A stretch of 64,000 nt of DNA from positions 124,001-188,000 of the forward strand of contig NZ_JAFEUP010000002.1 of the NCBI RefSeq assembly GCF_016901015.1, given 5' to 3'. Shown here one piece after another: positions 50,277-59,784 of the stretch (positions are counted from its first letter, which is position 1; the number at the start of each line of letters is the position of its first letter). The stretch is from Zestomonas insulae. GTDB lineage: Bacteria > Pseudomonadota > Gammaproteobacteria > Pseudomonadales > Pseudomonadaceae. The position numbers were made by a program, and so were the translations under genes. The notes under the pieces are model-generated. The model worked only from the letters and a program-made list of their open reading frames with translations, did no database searches and was not told where the DNA came from.

Positions 50277-51158
50277 TCACATTGCCATCGCCGGAATTTC
50301 GCCAAGCGGCTGCCGTTGTTCGCGGCTGCGGCTGGGGGCGGTTTGCAGGAAACCGAGCAGGGCGTGCTGCATCTGCAGCCAGGCGCCTTTGTGCTCCATG
50401 TCCAGGAAGTGCCCGGCGTTGTCGATGGTGGCGAACTGGCAGTCATTGATGTAGCGGGCGAATAGCCGGGCATCCTGCGGCGCGGTGTACTCGTCGCGAT
50501 CACCGTTGACGAACAGCAGGGGGATCTCGATGCCGGCCAGGCAATCCAGCTGGCAGTGGCTGTCGAGGTTGACCACCTTGTGGATGTGCGCGTGCATCTG
50601 TTGATACTCGTGACGATCCAGGCTGCTGATGTGGCGGTGGTTGTAGCGTTTGAACAGCGACGGCAGGTGCTTGCCGATGGTGTCGTTGACCAGATGGCCG
50701 ATGCCGTCGCGGTCGCAGCTTTGCAAGTAGCCGACACCTTTGCCCAGGTAGTCGAGCATGGCGTCGTTGAGCAGCGGCGAGAACGAGCTGATCACCGCCT
50801 TCTCGATGCGTGCCGGTTGCTGGGCGAGGGCCAGCAGGGCGGCGACGCCACCCCAGGAGAACGACATCAGGTAGTTCACCCGGAAGTGCTCGATGAGACC
50901 GAGGAGGATCTCGGCCTCGTCTTCCTTGCTGATCGGCTGCTGGTTGAGATTGTGCGCTTTCGACTGCCCGGCATAGGGCTGATCGTAGAGCACCACGTTG
51001 AACTGCTGTTGCAGGTACTTGACCGTCTGCGCGAATGAGGCGGTGGTTGCCAGCGAGCCGTTGACCAGAATGATGGTCTTGCGGGCGGCCGGGCAGGAGT
51101 AAAACTCGGTATGTACGTTGTGGCTGTGTACGTGAACGACCGCGGTTTCTGGCCTCAT
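50277..51158 (-). CDS. phaG: PhaG-type 3-hydroxyacyl-ACP transferase/thioesterase
   Basis: This 293-residue alpha/beta-fold protein closely follows P. putida PhaG: MRPE at the N-terminus, TIILVNGSLATTASFAQTVK, NVVLYDQPYAGQSKAHN, SFSWGGVAALLALAQQP with the nucleophile Ser, SLFKRYNHRHISSLDRHEY, and DNAGHFLDMEHK with the catalytic His. It links fatty-acid synthesis to medium-chain PHA synthesis by releasing 3-hydroxyacyl groups from ACP. RhlA is the nearest alternative, but the closeness to PhaG favours the first. The start at 51158 has AGGAGG upstream. Confidence 0.92.
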   Translation of the reverse strand: MRPETAVVHVHSHNVHTEFYSCPAARKTIILVNGSLATTASFAQTVKYLQQQFNVVLYDQPYAGQSKAHNLNQQPISKEDEAEILLGLIEHFRVNYLMSFSWGGVAALLALAQQPARIEKAVISSFSPLLNDAMLDYLGKGVGYLQSCDRDGIGHLVNDTIGKHLPSLFKRYNHRHISSLDRHEYQQMHAHIHKVVNLDSHCQLDCLAGIEIPLLFVNGDRDEYTAPQDARLFARYINDCQFATIDNAGHFLDMEHKGAWLQMQHALLGFLQTAPSRSREQRQPLGEIPAMAM

Positions 51159-51418
51159 GTCGTTTTCCTCCTGGCGCAGTTTGGGCATGGCGGACGGGAT
51201 CACCGTTCACCGGGCTTAATGGGCAGTCAGCTAAGCGCCTGGACATGACGAGCTAATGTCAGGCTGGAGGTTTTTATTGGGATGTGGCTCGAACGGTCAG
51301 GACCGCAAAGCGTTCCGTCAGCCGCCGCCGGGTGAGGCGGGGTGGGGGGCTTTGCCAGGCAGGGGAATCCAGTTTTGCGCAGAGCGCAGGTAACCGCGGA
51401 ACGCTTAGATGGTCGCCG

Positions 51419-51434
51419 GTGACTTGTAAGTCAC
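51419..51434. promoter_or_regulatory. Perfect 7+7 inverted repeat, candidate operator
   Basis: GTGACTTGTAAGTCAC lies in the 457-base gap between divergent phaG (51158) and the binding-protein gene (51616). Arms GTGACTT/AAGTCAC are perfect. No known binding protein is recognised. Nothing else stands out in this gap. Confidence 0.35.
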
Positions 51435-51615
51435 ACTCTGACCTTATGGGCTGATTTAAGCAGGGTGCCCTTGGACGCGCAAGAAGCTTCAACGCCTTTT
51501 TAAGGATCAATAAGGCATAAGCCCGGCGTATTTCCATGTGCCGATTACACTGGGTCTGACAGCTCGAAAATGCAGTGGCCGGAAGCTGTCGCTCCTACTC
51601 GACAGGGATTGCACC

Positions 51616-52482
51616 ATGCGCATGAACGCTTCCGCAGCGCCACCTCTTCGCCGCTGGCATTGGCTGCTGGTGCCCTTGCTGGGTAGCCTGCTAGCTGCCG
51701 TCCAGGCGGACGAGGTGGCGCATGGTTATGGCTGCGATCGGCCGATCCGTTTGGCGCTCTATGAGAACCGGGTGTTCTACCACGACGCTCAGGGCATCGA
51801 CCCCGACCTGGTGGCCGAACTGCGGCGCCGCAGCGGCTGCGCCTTCGAGGTCTCGGTGATGCCGCGCAGCGACATCTGGCGTGCCTTGCAGGCTGGCACC
51901 CTGGACATGGCTACCAGCGGCATCGCCACGCCGGAGCGTGAGCGCTTCGCCTACTTCGTGCCGTATCTGTACCTGCGCAACAAGCTGATCGTGCCGGCCA
52001 GCCTGGCGCCGCAGCTCGTCAGCATGAGCGATTTCGTGCAAATGCCTGGCGCTCGACTGGGCATTATCGCCAGCTACCGGCACGGCCCCTTTATGGACAG
52101 CAGCGTGCGCATCCTGCGTTTGGCCGGACGGGTGTCGGAGTACCCGGACGAGGCGACGCGTTTTCGCGCGCTGGCGAGCGGTGAGGTCAGCGCGCTGATC
52201 GGTCATGACCTCAACCTGGATGGCGCGGTGCCGGCGGCAGAGCGGCTCAACTATCGTCTCGTCGATGTCGCCCCGGGGCCGGCGATCCCGCATGGCCTGG
52301 TCCTGGCCCGCGCGCACTTCAGCGCGCCGCAGGCGGCGCAGTGGCTGCGGCTGATCGAGGCGATGCGCCTGGATGGGCGGCTGGCCGGGATCATGCGCGC
52401 CAATGCCCCGCAGCCGGCGGCGGATGAACTGCTCAACAGCGGCTATCACTACGAATTGGCCAAACAAGGACGTCAGCCATGA
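51616..52482 (+). CDS. Periplasmic solute-binding protein (SBP_bac_3-like)
   Basis: This 288-residue protein has a signal peptide (WLLVPLLGSLLAAVQA, residues 15-31) and a type II periplasmic binding fold: RPIRLALYENRVFYH, GIDPDLVAELRRRSGCAFEV, LDMATSGIATPERERFAYFV. Its ATG-to-stop runs four bases into the HD-GYP sensor gene, so both are cotranscribed. It probably works as the periplasmic ligand sensor for that membrane protein instead of feeding a transporter, since no ABC genes are present. Confidence 0.84.
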   Translation: MRMNASAAPPLRRWHWLLVPLLGSLLAAVQADEVAHGYGCDRPIRLALYENRVFYHDAQGIDPDLVAELRRRSGCAFEVSVMPRSDIWRALQAGTLDMATSGIATPERERFAYFVPYLYLRNKLIVPASLAPQLVSMSDFVQMPGARLGIIASYRHGPFMDSSVRILRLAGRVSEYPDEATRFRALASGEVSALIGHDLNLDGAVPAAERLNYRLVDVAPGPAIPHGLVLARAHFSAPQAAQWLRLIEAMRLDGRLAGIMRANAPQPAADELLNSGYHYELAKQGRQP

Positions 52483-55346
52483 ACAATGTGGGACGCGGTA
52501 TTTCGTTGCAGGTGCTGATCGCCATCTCGATCATGCTCAGTACCCTGCTGCTGGGGGCGGCGCTGGCCTATCAGGGCTATCGCGGCATCCAGCAGACCCT
52601 GGTCGCCGCCGCCGGGGATTCCGCGCAGCTGCTGGGCAAGACCATCAACGAACGGGCGCGGCGGCTGATCGATCCGGCGCAAAGCTCGATCCGCCTGCTG
52701 ACCTACGATGATGTCGCCCAGGCCGACAACCTGCCGCAGCGCCTCGAGCGCTTGCCGCTGCTGGTGGAGAGCCTGGATGCCAACAAGATGCTCAGTGCGG
52801 TGTACGTCGGCTATCCGAACGGCGAGTTCATGCTGGTGCGGCGGCTGCGTGGTGCTGAGCTCAAACAGCGTTTCGCCGCGCCGGACATGGCGGCCTTCCT
52901 GGTGCAGACCATCACCGCGGGCGAGGGCGGGGCGATGCTCGGCGAATGGCGCTTCTTCGATCGCCAGCTGACCCTGCTGAAGGCCGAGCTCAAGGCGGAC
53001 TACCACTTCGATCCGCGCACCCGGCCCTGGTTTCAGGACGCGATTACCCGCTCCGAGACCGTGCTGACACGTCCCTACGTGTTCTTCACCACCGGGCAGA
53101 TCGGTCTGACGCTGGCCCAGCGCAGTGTCAGCGGGGCCGCGGTGATCGGCATGGACGCCTCGGTGGACGACCTGGGCGGCGAGGTGAAGGACTTGCGCAT
53201 GACTGCCGGCACCGAGATGGCGGTGGTCGACGGCGAGGGCAGCGTGGTGGCCTACCCGGACCTCAAGCGGGTGGTGGTCACCGACAACGACGGGCCGCGG
53301 CTGTCGAAGATTGGCGAGCTGGGCGTCGCCAGCCTGACCCAGTTGTTCGGCGAGTCGGCCGCTGGCGAGACCCCGTACAAGTTTCGCGTAGATGGTGCGG
53401 AGTGGTACGGCATGCGTGCGCCGCTTTCCACCTTCGCCCGGCAGGATGTGCGCGTGCTGATCGCCGTGCCGGCCAACGAGCTACTCGCCGGGGCGCGCCA
53501 GGTGCTGGTCGATCAGGTGCGCTGGGCGGCGGTGCTGATCGCTTTGCTGCTGCTCATCGGCTGGGCAGTCGGTCATCGCATCGGCCGGCCGCTGCGCGCC
53601 TTGGCCGATCAGGTGCGCGCCCTGGCCGGCTTCGATTTCAGCCGCGAAGTCGGCGTCCGCTCGCGGGTCACCGAGGTGCGCGAGCTCAGCCATGTGATCG
53701 GGCGCATGTCGCGGACCATTCACAACTTCCAGGCCATCACCCTCAACCTGAGCCGCGAGACGCGCCTGGACCGCATGCTCGGCGGGGTGCTGGAGCGCCT
53801 GGTGGATGCCAGCGGCGCGAGTGGCGGGGCGGTCTACCTGACCGATGAAAACGACGACAGCCTGCGTCTTTCCGCGCAGTGCCAGGGCAACGGCTACCCG
53901 CCGACCCTGTCACTGGTGGCGCGCAGCCACGAGGATCTGGCCGCCGCGGTGGCGCAGGCGTTGGATAGCCATGCGCACTACCTGGCGGTGGCATTGAATG
54001 ATCGCAGCCATGAGCTGCTCGGCATCCTGGTCCTGCAGCTGGCGCCCGAGCACGAGGCCGGTGGCACAGTGCAGCAGCCGTTCCGCAAGTTCGTCGAGGA
54101 GCTGTCCGGCGCGGCGGCGGTGGCCATCGAGACGCGCCAGTTGATAGAGGCCCAGCAGCGTTTGCTGGACGCCATCATCAAGCTGCTCGCCGATGCCATC
54201 GACGCCAAGAGCCCCTACACCGGCGGGCACTGCGAGCGTGTACCGCAGCTCGCGCAGATGCTGCTCGACAAGGCGGTGGCCAGCGACAGCGGGCCCTACG
54301 CCGACTTCGCCATGAATGATGCCGAGCTGTACGAGTTTCGCATCGCCGCCTGGTTGCACGACTGCGGCAAGATCACCAGCCCGGAGTACGTGGTCGACAA
54401 GGCGACCAAGCTGGAGACCCTGTACAACCGCATCCATGAGGTGCGCACCCGCTTCGAGGTGCTCTGGCGCGACGCCGAGATCGACTACTGGCAGGGGCTG
54501 GCCGGCGGCGGTGATCAGGAGGCGTTGCAGCTGACCCTGGAGCGACGGCGCGCCGAGCTGCAGGAGGAGTTCGCCTTCGTCGCCAACGCCAACATCGGCG
54601 GCGAATTCATGAAGGACGAGGACGTCGCGCGTCTGCAGCAGATCGGTGCGCGGCGCTGGCAACGGCACTTCGACGACCGCCTGGGGCTGTCCCATGACGA
54701 GTCGGTGCGCCTGGCGGCGGTGCCGGTGCCGCTGCTGCCGGTGGACGAGCCGCTGCTCGCCGATCGCCCTGAACACATCGTGCCGTGGGGCGAGCGCAAG
54801 CCGCCGGTGGCCAAGGACGATCCGCGCAACCTGTGGGGCTTCGACATGCGCCTGCCGGCGCAGGCCTACAACTACGGCGAGCTGTACAACCTCGGCATCC
54901 GCCGTGGCACGCTCAACGAGGAAGAGCGCTTCAAGATCAACGAGCACATCGTGCAGACCATCATCATGCTCAACACCCTGCCGCTGCCCAAGCACCTGCG
55001 GCGCGTGCCGACCATCGCCGGCAACCACCACGAGAAGATGGACGGCACCGGCTACCCGCGGCGCCTCGGCAAGGACGACATGAGCATCGCCGAGCGGGTG
55101 ATGGCGATCGCCGATATCTTCGAGGCGCTGACCGCCGCCGACCGGCCGTACAAGGCGCCGAAGACGCTGTCCGAGTCGGTGAAGATCCTCGGCTTCATGG
55201 CGCGCGACCAGCACGTCGACCCGCAGCTGTTCCGCCTGTTTCTCAGCAGTGGGGTGTACCGCGAGTACGGCGAGAAATTCCTGCGTCGCGAGCAGATCGA
55301 CGAGGTGGATATCCAGCCCTGGCTGGACATGGTGGATGGCGCGTAG
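52479..55346 (+). CDS. Membrane sensor with HAMP, GAF and HD-GYP domains
   Basis: This 955-residue protein has a transmembrane helix (residues 9-28), a large periplasmic Cache-like domain (about 30-340), a second membrane helix (VRWAAVLIALLLLIGWAVG), a HAMP linker, a GAF domain (about 430-570) and a C-terminal HD-GYP domain. HCERVPQLAQML, HDCGK and NHHEKMDGTGYP are present, so c-di-GMP hydrolysis is likely. About 220 residues lie between HD and GYP, far more than the usual 60-70, including WRDAEIDYWQGLAGGG and a long helical insert. Its partner is the binding protein encoded just upstream. Confidence 0.87.
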   Translation: MNNVGRGISLQVLIAISIMLSTLLLGAALAYQGYRGIQQTLVAAAGDSAQLLGKTINERARRLIDPAQSSIRLLTYDDVAQADNLPQRLERLPLLVESLDANKMLSAVYVGYPNGEFMLVRRLRGAELKQRFAAPDMAAFLVQTITAGEGGAMLGEWRFFDRQLTLLKAELKADYHFDPRTRPWFQDAITRSETVLTRPYVFFTTGQIGLTLAQRSVSGAAVIGMDASVDDLGGEVKDLRMTAGTEMAVVDGEGSVVAYPDLKRVVVTDNDGPRLSKIGELGVASLTQLFGESAAGETPYKFRVDGAEWYGMRAPLSTFARQDVRVLIAVPANELLAGARQVLVDQVRWAAVLIALLLLIGWAVGHRIGRPLRALADQVRALAGFDFSREVGVRSRVTEVRELSHVIGRMSRTIHNFQAITLNLSRETRLDRMLGGVLERLVDASGASGGAVYLTDENDDSLRLSAQCQGNGYPPTLSLVARSHEDLAAAVAQALDSHAHYLAVALNDRSHELLGILVLQLAPEHEAGGTVQQPFRKFVEELSGAAAVAIETRQLIEAQQRLLDAIIKLLADAIDAKSPYTGGHCERVPQLAQMLLDKAVASDSGPYADFAMNDAELYEFRIAAWLHDCGKITSPEYVVDKATKLETLYNRIHEVRTRFEVLWRDAEIDYWQGLAGGGDQEALQLTLERRRAELQEEFAFVANANIGGEFMKDEDVARLQQIGARRWQRHFDDRLGLSHDESVRLAAVPVPLLPVDEPLLADRPEHIVPWGERKPPVAKDDPRNLWGFDMRLPAQAYNYGELYNLGIRRGTLNEEERFKINEHIVQTIIMLNTLPLPKHLRRVPTIAGNHHEKMDGTGYPRRLGKDDMSIAERVMAIADIFEALTAADRPYKAPKTLSESVKILGFMARDQHVDPQLFRLFLSSGVYREYGEKFLRREQIDEVDIQPWLDMVDGA

Positions 55347-55376
55347 CCGGCGGGCGCCGCTAAGGCGCCGCCGATC

Positions 55377-56090
55377 TTACTTGCTGGCGAGGGTCTGCTC
55401 GGCCAGCGGGCAGCTCTGCGCGCTGAGGAAGCGCGAGTTCTTCAGCCAGTCTTTCTGCGGGTAGTAGGCGAACACGTAGCTGCCGCGCTTGAGGGTTTCG
55501 ATCAGCTTGCCGGCGATCGCCGGGCGGACGGCCGGGCAACCCTGGCTGCGGCCGAGACGGCCGAGGCCCGGTACGACCTTGGGGTCGGCGTAGGCGGCGG
55601 CGTGCATGACAATGGCGCGCGACATGCTGTTGTCGTTGAAGCCCGGTTCCATGCCCTGCAGGCGCAGCGAACGGCCGTGCTTGCCGCTGTAGGTCTGGCC
55701 GGTGTGGAACAGGCCGATCGACGACTGGTAGCTGTTCGGCCGGTTGGAGAACGAAGTCGGCACGTCGGCGCCGCTGTTCTTGCCATGCGCGACCCACTCT
55801 TCGAACAGCAGCTTCTTGCTCTTCAGGTCGAACACCCACAGGCGCTTGTCGCGCGATGGCCGCGAATAGTCGATCACCGTGAGCAGCTGCTGGGCGGTAC
55901 CCTGGCTGGCGCAATCGTAGGCGGTCAGCGCCAGGCGCAAGGCGTCGAGACTGGCGTTGGGCGCCAGGCGATGCAGTTCTGTGGCGCTGGGCAGCGCCTG
56001 AGCGTGAGCAGTTTGCCAGCCACAGCCAGCCGCCAGCAGGCCAATACTGGCCGCGCAGAGCCGCAAGGCTCCCCCCAATCGGTCAATCAT
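55377..56090 (-). CDS. Murein L,D-transpeptidase catalytic-domain protein
   Basis: This 237-residue protein has a signal peptide with a possible lipobox (LLAAGC near residue 22). The catalytic region includes SIGLFHTGQTYSGKHGRSLRLQG, IVMHAAAYADP with His, and GRSQGCPAVRP with the nucleophile Cys, a variant of the YkuD SHGC motif. It should act on peptidoglycan in the periplasm, perhaps attaching lipoprotein or making 3-3 cross-links. It is convergent with the HD-GYP gene; the start at 56090 gives a normal signal peptide. Confidence 0.83.
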   Translation of the reverse strand: MIDRLGGALRLCAASIGLLAAGCGWQTAHAQALPSATELHRLAPNASLDALRLALTAYDCASQGTAQQLLTVIDYSRPSRDKRLWVFDLKSKKLLFEEWVAHGKNSGADVPTSFSNRPNSYQSSIGLFHTGQTYSGKHGRSLRLQGMEPGFNDNSMSRAIVMHAAAYADPKVVPGLGRLGRSQGCPAVRPAIAGKLIETLKRGSYVFAYYPQKDWLKNSRFLSAQSCPLAEQTLASK

Positions 56091-56163
56091 TCCCCAATCC
56101 TGCACAGTCTTTATGGTTATGGACCCGCCGCGGCATTGTGCTTGAAATTTATACAGATTCCGA

Positions 56164-57192
56164 TCATTTCTTGACCGACGGCACAACCTTGTCGGCCTCA
56201 TCCGTGCTGATTACCGTGAGGTGACCATCGCTGCGGGTGTCCTGGGTAGAGCGCAAATCGGTGATCGCCAGGGTGGTGCCGACATCCATCGCCTGGTGCA
56301 GTTTGCGCAGGAATTCCGGGTCGACGCTGATCTGCCCGAGCTGGTCCTGCGGGGTGCTGCCGAACTCCGGATTGCTCAGCTGCACCGCCGACCAGCGCAG
56401 CGGCGGCGCCGGGTCGAACTCGGTGGCGGTGGGCTTCTGCAGCAGCGAGAACACCGCCATGCCGTGGCGCTGGCTGGCGCTCTGCGCCACCACCGGCGCG
56501 GCGCCGATCAACTGGCCGCCGCGGAACACATAGGCGCGCAAGTCGGCGCGGCTGATCAGGATCGACAGCGGCCCCTTGGCCTCGCCCGGGTCGTTCAGGT
56601 AGGAGTCGCCGGCCACCAGCGGTGCGCCTTCGACCTTGCCGTTGCCCACCAGCGGGGCGATCAGGCCGGGGTGATAGACCTCGACCGGGGCGCTGTTGAC
56701 GTCGGAAATCACCACCGTAGTGGTGCTGAAGCCGGTGATCGCATAGAGCTTCTTGGCGAACTCGGCGGGCATCCGCACGCAGCCGTGGGAGGCCGGGTAG
56801 CCCGGCAGGTTGCCGGCGTGCAGGGCGATGCCGTCCCAGGTCAGGCGCTGCATGTAGGGCATCGGCGCGCTGTTGTAGAGGTCCGAGTGGTGGTTGACGC
56901 TCTTCTGCAGAATGGTGAAGACGCCGGTCGGCGTGTCGTGGCCGTGCTTGCCGGTGCTCACCGTGCTGACCCCGATGGCGACGCCGTTGCGGTACACGTA
57001 GGCGCGTTGCTCGGTGAGGCTGACCACCACGGTGACCGGGCCCTGCGGAGAAACCTGCGGCAGCCAGAGGAACTGCCCCGGCTTCAGCGCATTGAGGCGG
57101 CTGCGCAACTCATCGGTGGTCGGCGCCTGCAGCGGCGAGGCGACGCTGAGCGTGGCAAAGATCAAGGTCAGGGCGACCAGCAACTGTTTCAT
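56164..57192 (-). CDS. YkuD-type L,D-transpeptidase
   Basis: This 342-residue exported protein has a signal peptide (residues 1-18) and a YkuD domain: GPVTVVVSLTEQRAYVYRNG, STGKHGHDTPTGVFTI, and LHAGNLPGYPASHGCVRMP with catalytic His and Cys. A second half repeats a decayed version of the same domain (LSILISRADLRAYVFRGGQLI) without the active-site Cys. It probably forms 3-3 cross-links or anchors proteins in the cell wall. The duplicated, inactive C-terminal domain is noteworthy. Confidence 0.87.
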   Translation of the reverse strand: MKQLLVALTLIFATLSVASPLQAPTTDELRSRLNALKPGQFLWLPQVSPQGPVTVVVSLTEQRAYVYRNGVAIGVSTVSTGKHGHDTPTGVFTILQKSVNHHSDLYNSAPMPYMQRLTWDGIALHAGNLPGYPASHGCVRMPAEFAKKLYAITGFSTTTVVISDVNSAPVEVYHPGLIAPLVGNGKVEGAPLVAGDSYLNDPGEAKGPLSILISRADLRAYVFRGGQLIGAAPVVAQSASQRHGMAVFSLLQKPTATEFDPAPPLRWSAVQLSNPEFGSTPQDQLGQISVDPEFLRKLHQAMDVGTTLAITDLRSTQDTRSDGHLTVISTDEADKVVPSVKK

Positions 57193-57331
57193 CGGGACCT
57201 TCCTGGAGGGTGAAACGGGACGACGCCGTCGGGTGAGCTTGCCTGGCAGCTTAGTCAGCGGATTTGCCGCCAGGCAAATGCGTGGCGACGCCAGTGCTAG
57301 AGCGCTTGCCTGTGGATGAGGCGGGGGCGGA

Positions 57332-58021
57332 CTAGAAGGCGGCGATTTCGCCGGCGCTCAGCGCGCGGTAGCTGCCTTCGGGCAGATCGCCGAGCTCGAG
57401 AGCGCCGACGCGCTCGCGGTGCAGGCGCAGCACGCGGTTGCGGAAGTGGCCGAACATGCGCTTGACCTGGTGGTAGCGCCCTTCGAGGAGGGTCAGGCGG
57501 GCGCTGTGGCTGCCGAGGATCTCCAGCGCGGCGGGGCGCGTGGTGATGTCCTCGTAGGCGAAGTACAGGCCGCGGGCGAAGGTCTCCACATACTCGGCGT
57601 CGATCGCCTGCTCGGTCTCGACGTAGTAGACCTTGGGCTTCTCGCTCTGCGGCAGGGTCAGGCGCCGCGACCAATGGCCGTCGTTGGTGATCAGCAGCAG
57701 ACCGGTGGTGGTCAGGTCGAGGCGCCCGGCCAGGTGCAGTTCGTGGCGGTCCGGCTCGTCGAGCAGCTCGAGCACGGTGCGGTGCTCGGGATGCTCGGTG
57801 GCGCTGACCACCCCGGCCGGCTTGTGCAGCATGAAGTAGCGAGCCGGCTTGCCGGCCTGCAGCAGCTCGGCGTCGAGCTCGACGCGGTGAAACTCGCGAA
57901 TCTCCAGCAGGCCGTCGCGCACCGTGGCCCCGTCCACCCGCACGCGGCCGGCGGCTAGCGCCAGGCGGGCGTCGCGGCGATTGCTGTGCGGCAGGTTGGC
58001 GAGCAGCCGATCGAGGCGCAT
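57332..58021 (-). CDS. rsuA: 16S rRNA pseudouridine synthase, RsuA family
   Basis: This 229-residue protein has an N-terminal S4 domain (RLDRLLANLPHSNRRDARLALAAG), the HKPAGVVSA strand, the catalytic motif LAGRLDLTTTGLLLITNDG with Asp, and EGRYHQVKRMFGHFRNRVLRLHR. RsuA makes pseudouridine 516 of 16S rRNA. The ATG overlaps the stop of the upstream small Cys-rich gene by one base. The start at 58021 removes an unrelated extension. Confidence 0.9.
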   Translation of the reverse strand: MRLDRLLANLPHSNRRDARLALAAGRVRVDGATVRDGLLEIREFHRVELDAELLQAGKPARYFMLHKPAGVVSATEHPEHRTVLELLDEPDRHELHLAGRLDLTTTGLLLITNDGHWSRRLTLPQSEKPKVYYVETEQAIDAEYVETFARGLYFAYEDITTRPAALEILGSHSARLTLLEGRYHQVKRMFGHFRNRVLRLHRERVGALELGDLPEGSYRALSAGEIAAF

Positions 58022-58230
58022 CAGTCTGCCTGTTCCGGCGGCAACAGCTGCGCGCAGCGCGGGCACAGGCAGGCACGGCGGCGCAGTTCGGGCGGGATGC
58101 GTTGCAATGCTGCGGGGTCGATCTTGGCAGTGAAGCACCAGCAGTCCTCGCCAGCGCGCGCCGGGTCGCTCTGGGTGCAGGTGTTGGATTGGCCGCACAG
58201 CGGGCAGCGCGAGGGATCGACGGTGGTCAT
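58021..58230 (-). CDS. Small cysteine-rich CWC-type protein
   Basis: A 69-residue protein with CPLCGQSNTC, CWCF and CLCPRC, a metal-binding pattern of the cysteine-rich CWC group. It is translationally coupled to the pseudouridine synthase gene (stop and start overlap in TGATG). It probably binds zinc; function unknown. Confidence 0.8.
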   Translation of the reverse strand: MTTVDPSRCPLCGQSNTCTQSDPARAGEDCWCFTAKIDPAALQRIPPELRRRACLCPRCAQLLPPEQAD

Positions 58231-58305
58231 GGCGACGGATGCGGGGGCAAGGGCGCTCAGGGTGCAGCGCGGCCGGCGTGAAGGCAAGGCTCGCCAGCCG
58301 GCCGG

Positions 58306-59784
58306 TCAGTGCCCGGCCGGTTCCACGCAGACGCGGTTGCGCCCGGACTGCTTGGCCCGGTACAGCGCGTGGTCGGCACGCAGGATCAGGCTGTGCAGGG
58401 TGTCGTCTTGACGCAGATCGGTGATGCCGATGCTGGTGGCAATCTGCAGATTCGCGCCGTTGTAGGCGAACTGCGCGGCATCGATCTGCTGACGCAGCTT
58501 TTCCGCGAGCTTGAAGGCGGCGTGGTGATCGGTGTCCTTGAGCAGCACGATGAACTCCTCGCCCCCCCAGCGGCAGAGGATGTCGGACTGCCGCAGGCTG
58601 TTGCGCAGCAGGCTGGCGAAGCCGCGGAGCACCTGATCACCAGCGAGATGGCCGTGGGTGTCGTTGAGCACCTTGAAGTGGTCGAGGTCGATCAACAAGG
58701 CACTCAGTGGGTTCTGGTTGCGCTGCGCTTCGCGCAGGGCCTGGCTCGCCAGCAGGTCGAAGCCGTGGCGGTTGGGCAGTTCGGTCAGCGCGTCGGTGGT
58801 GGCCAGCGCCTCGATGTTGCGCTGGTAGCGGCGCACTGCCAGACCGACCAGGCCGAGCACCACCGCGGTGATCAGCAGGCAGGCGAGCAGGTTCAGGTAG
58901 AGGCTGTGACGAATGCCGGCGAAGGCCTGGCGGTCGTGCTTGTCGACGAACAGGTACCAGTTCAGCTCGGGAATGAAGCGCACGTTGAGGAAGTGCCCGC
59001 GGTCGCGCTCCTGATACTCGAAGCTGCCGCTCTGCGGGGTCGGCAGCTTGTGCAACAGGCTTTCCAGGCCGGCGATGTCCTGCAGCGACTGGCCGACCCG
59101 CGCGCCGAACGGCCCACCCTCGGCGCCAGTCAGGGTCAGTTTGCCCTGGGTGTCGACGAAGTAGATGCTGCGGTCGTACTTGCGCTGGTACTGGTCGATC
59201 AGCTTGACCACCGCGTCGACGGTCAGGCCGACGCCGGTGGCGCCGATGAACTGGCCGTCGTAGTCGAGCACCTTGTAGTTGATGAAGAAGGTCAGGCGGT
59301 CCTGGTTGGCCATGTCCGGATCGACATTGATCTCGTAGGGTTCCTGCATGGCGCGAACGCGGTAGTACCAGGCATCGCGCGGTTCGTCCTCGCGCACCTG
59401 CTTGAGCACGCCCTTGGCCTGGTAGTAGGTGTGGGTGCGTTCGGAGATGAAGAAGCTGGTGAACGCCCCGTAGTGGTTCTGCACCTCGTGCAGGTAGCGG
59501 GTCAGCTGGCCGACGTCCTGCTCGCCGCTCATTACCCAGTCGCGCACGAAGGTGTCGCGGCTCATCATCGAGGAGATCAGTACCGGGCGGATCAGGTCCT
59601 TCTGGATTTCCGAGTAGACCGTGTCGGAGGTCAGCGGCAGCTCGGTGTTGACGATGCTGTCGCGAATCGCGTCGCGCGAGGCGTAGTAGCTGGCCAGCGA
59701 AGTGGCGAGGAAACCGCAGACGAGGAGGAGGCAGAGCAACACGAGCAAGGACAGCCGAGGGCTATGCAGGGAGCGCTGCGCCAT
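58306..59784 (-). CDS. Membrane diguanylate cyclase with Cache sensor
   Basis: This 492-residue protein has two membrane helices (about 11-32 and 282-306) framing a periplasmic dCache-like domain, then a GGEEF domain. The active site is RWGGEEF, preceded at five residues by RQSD, an intact I-site for product inhibition. Substrate binding FKVLNDTHGHLAGD and LIDLDHFK are conserved, so it should make c-di-GMP. The start at 59784 was chosen because the first membrane helix follows. It is divergent from the hybrid kinase gene. Confidence 0.88.
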   Translation of the reverse strand: MAQRSLHSPRLSLLVLLCLLLVCGFLATSLASYYASRDAIRDSIVNTELPLTSDTVYSEIQKDLIRPVLISSMMSRDTFVRDWVMSGEQDVGQLTRYLHEVQNHYGAFTSFFISERTHTYYQAKGVLKQVREDEPRDAWYYRVRAMQEPYEINVDPDMANQDRLTFFINYKVLDYDGQFIGATGVGLTVDAVVKLIDQYQRKYDRSIYFVDTQGKLTLTGAEGGPFGARVGQSLQDIAGLESLLHKLPTPQSGSFEYQERDRGHFLNVRFIPELNWYLFVDKHDRQAFAGIRHSLYLNLLACLLITAVVLGLVGLAVRRYQRNIEALATTDALTELPNRHGFDLLASQALREAQRNQNPLSALLIDLDHFKVLNDTHGHLAGDQVLRGFASLLRNSLRQSDILCRWGGEEFIVLLKDTDHHAAFKLAEKLRQQIDAAQFAYNGANLQIATSIGITDLRQDDTLHSLILRADHALYRAKQSGRNRVCVEPAGH

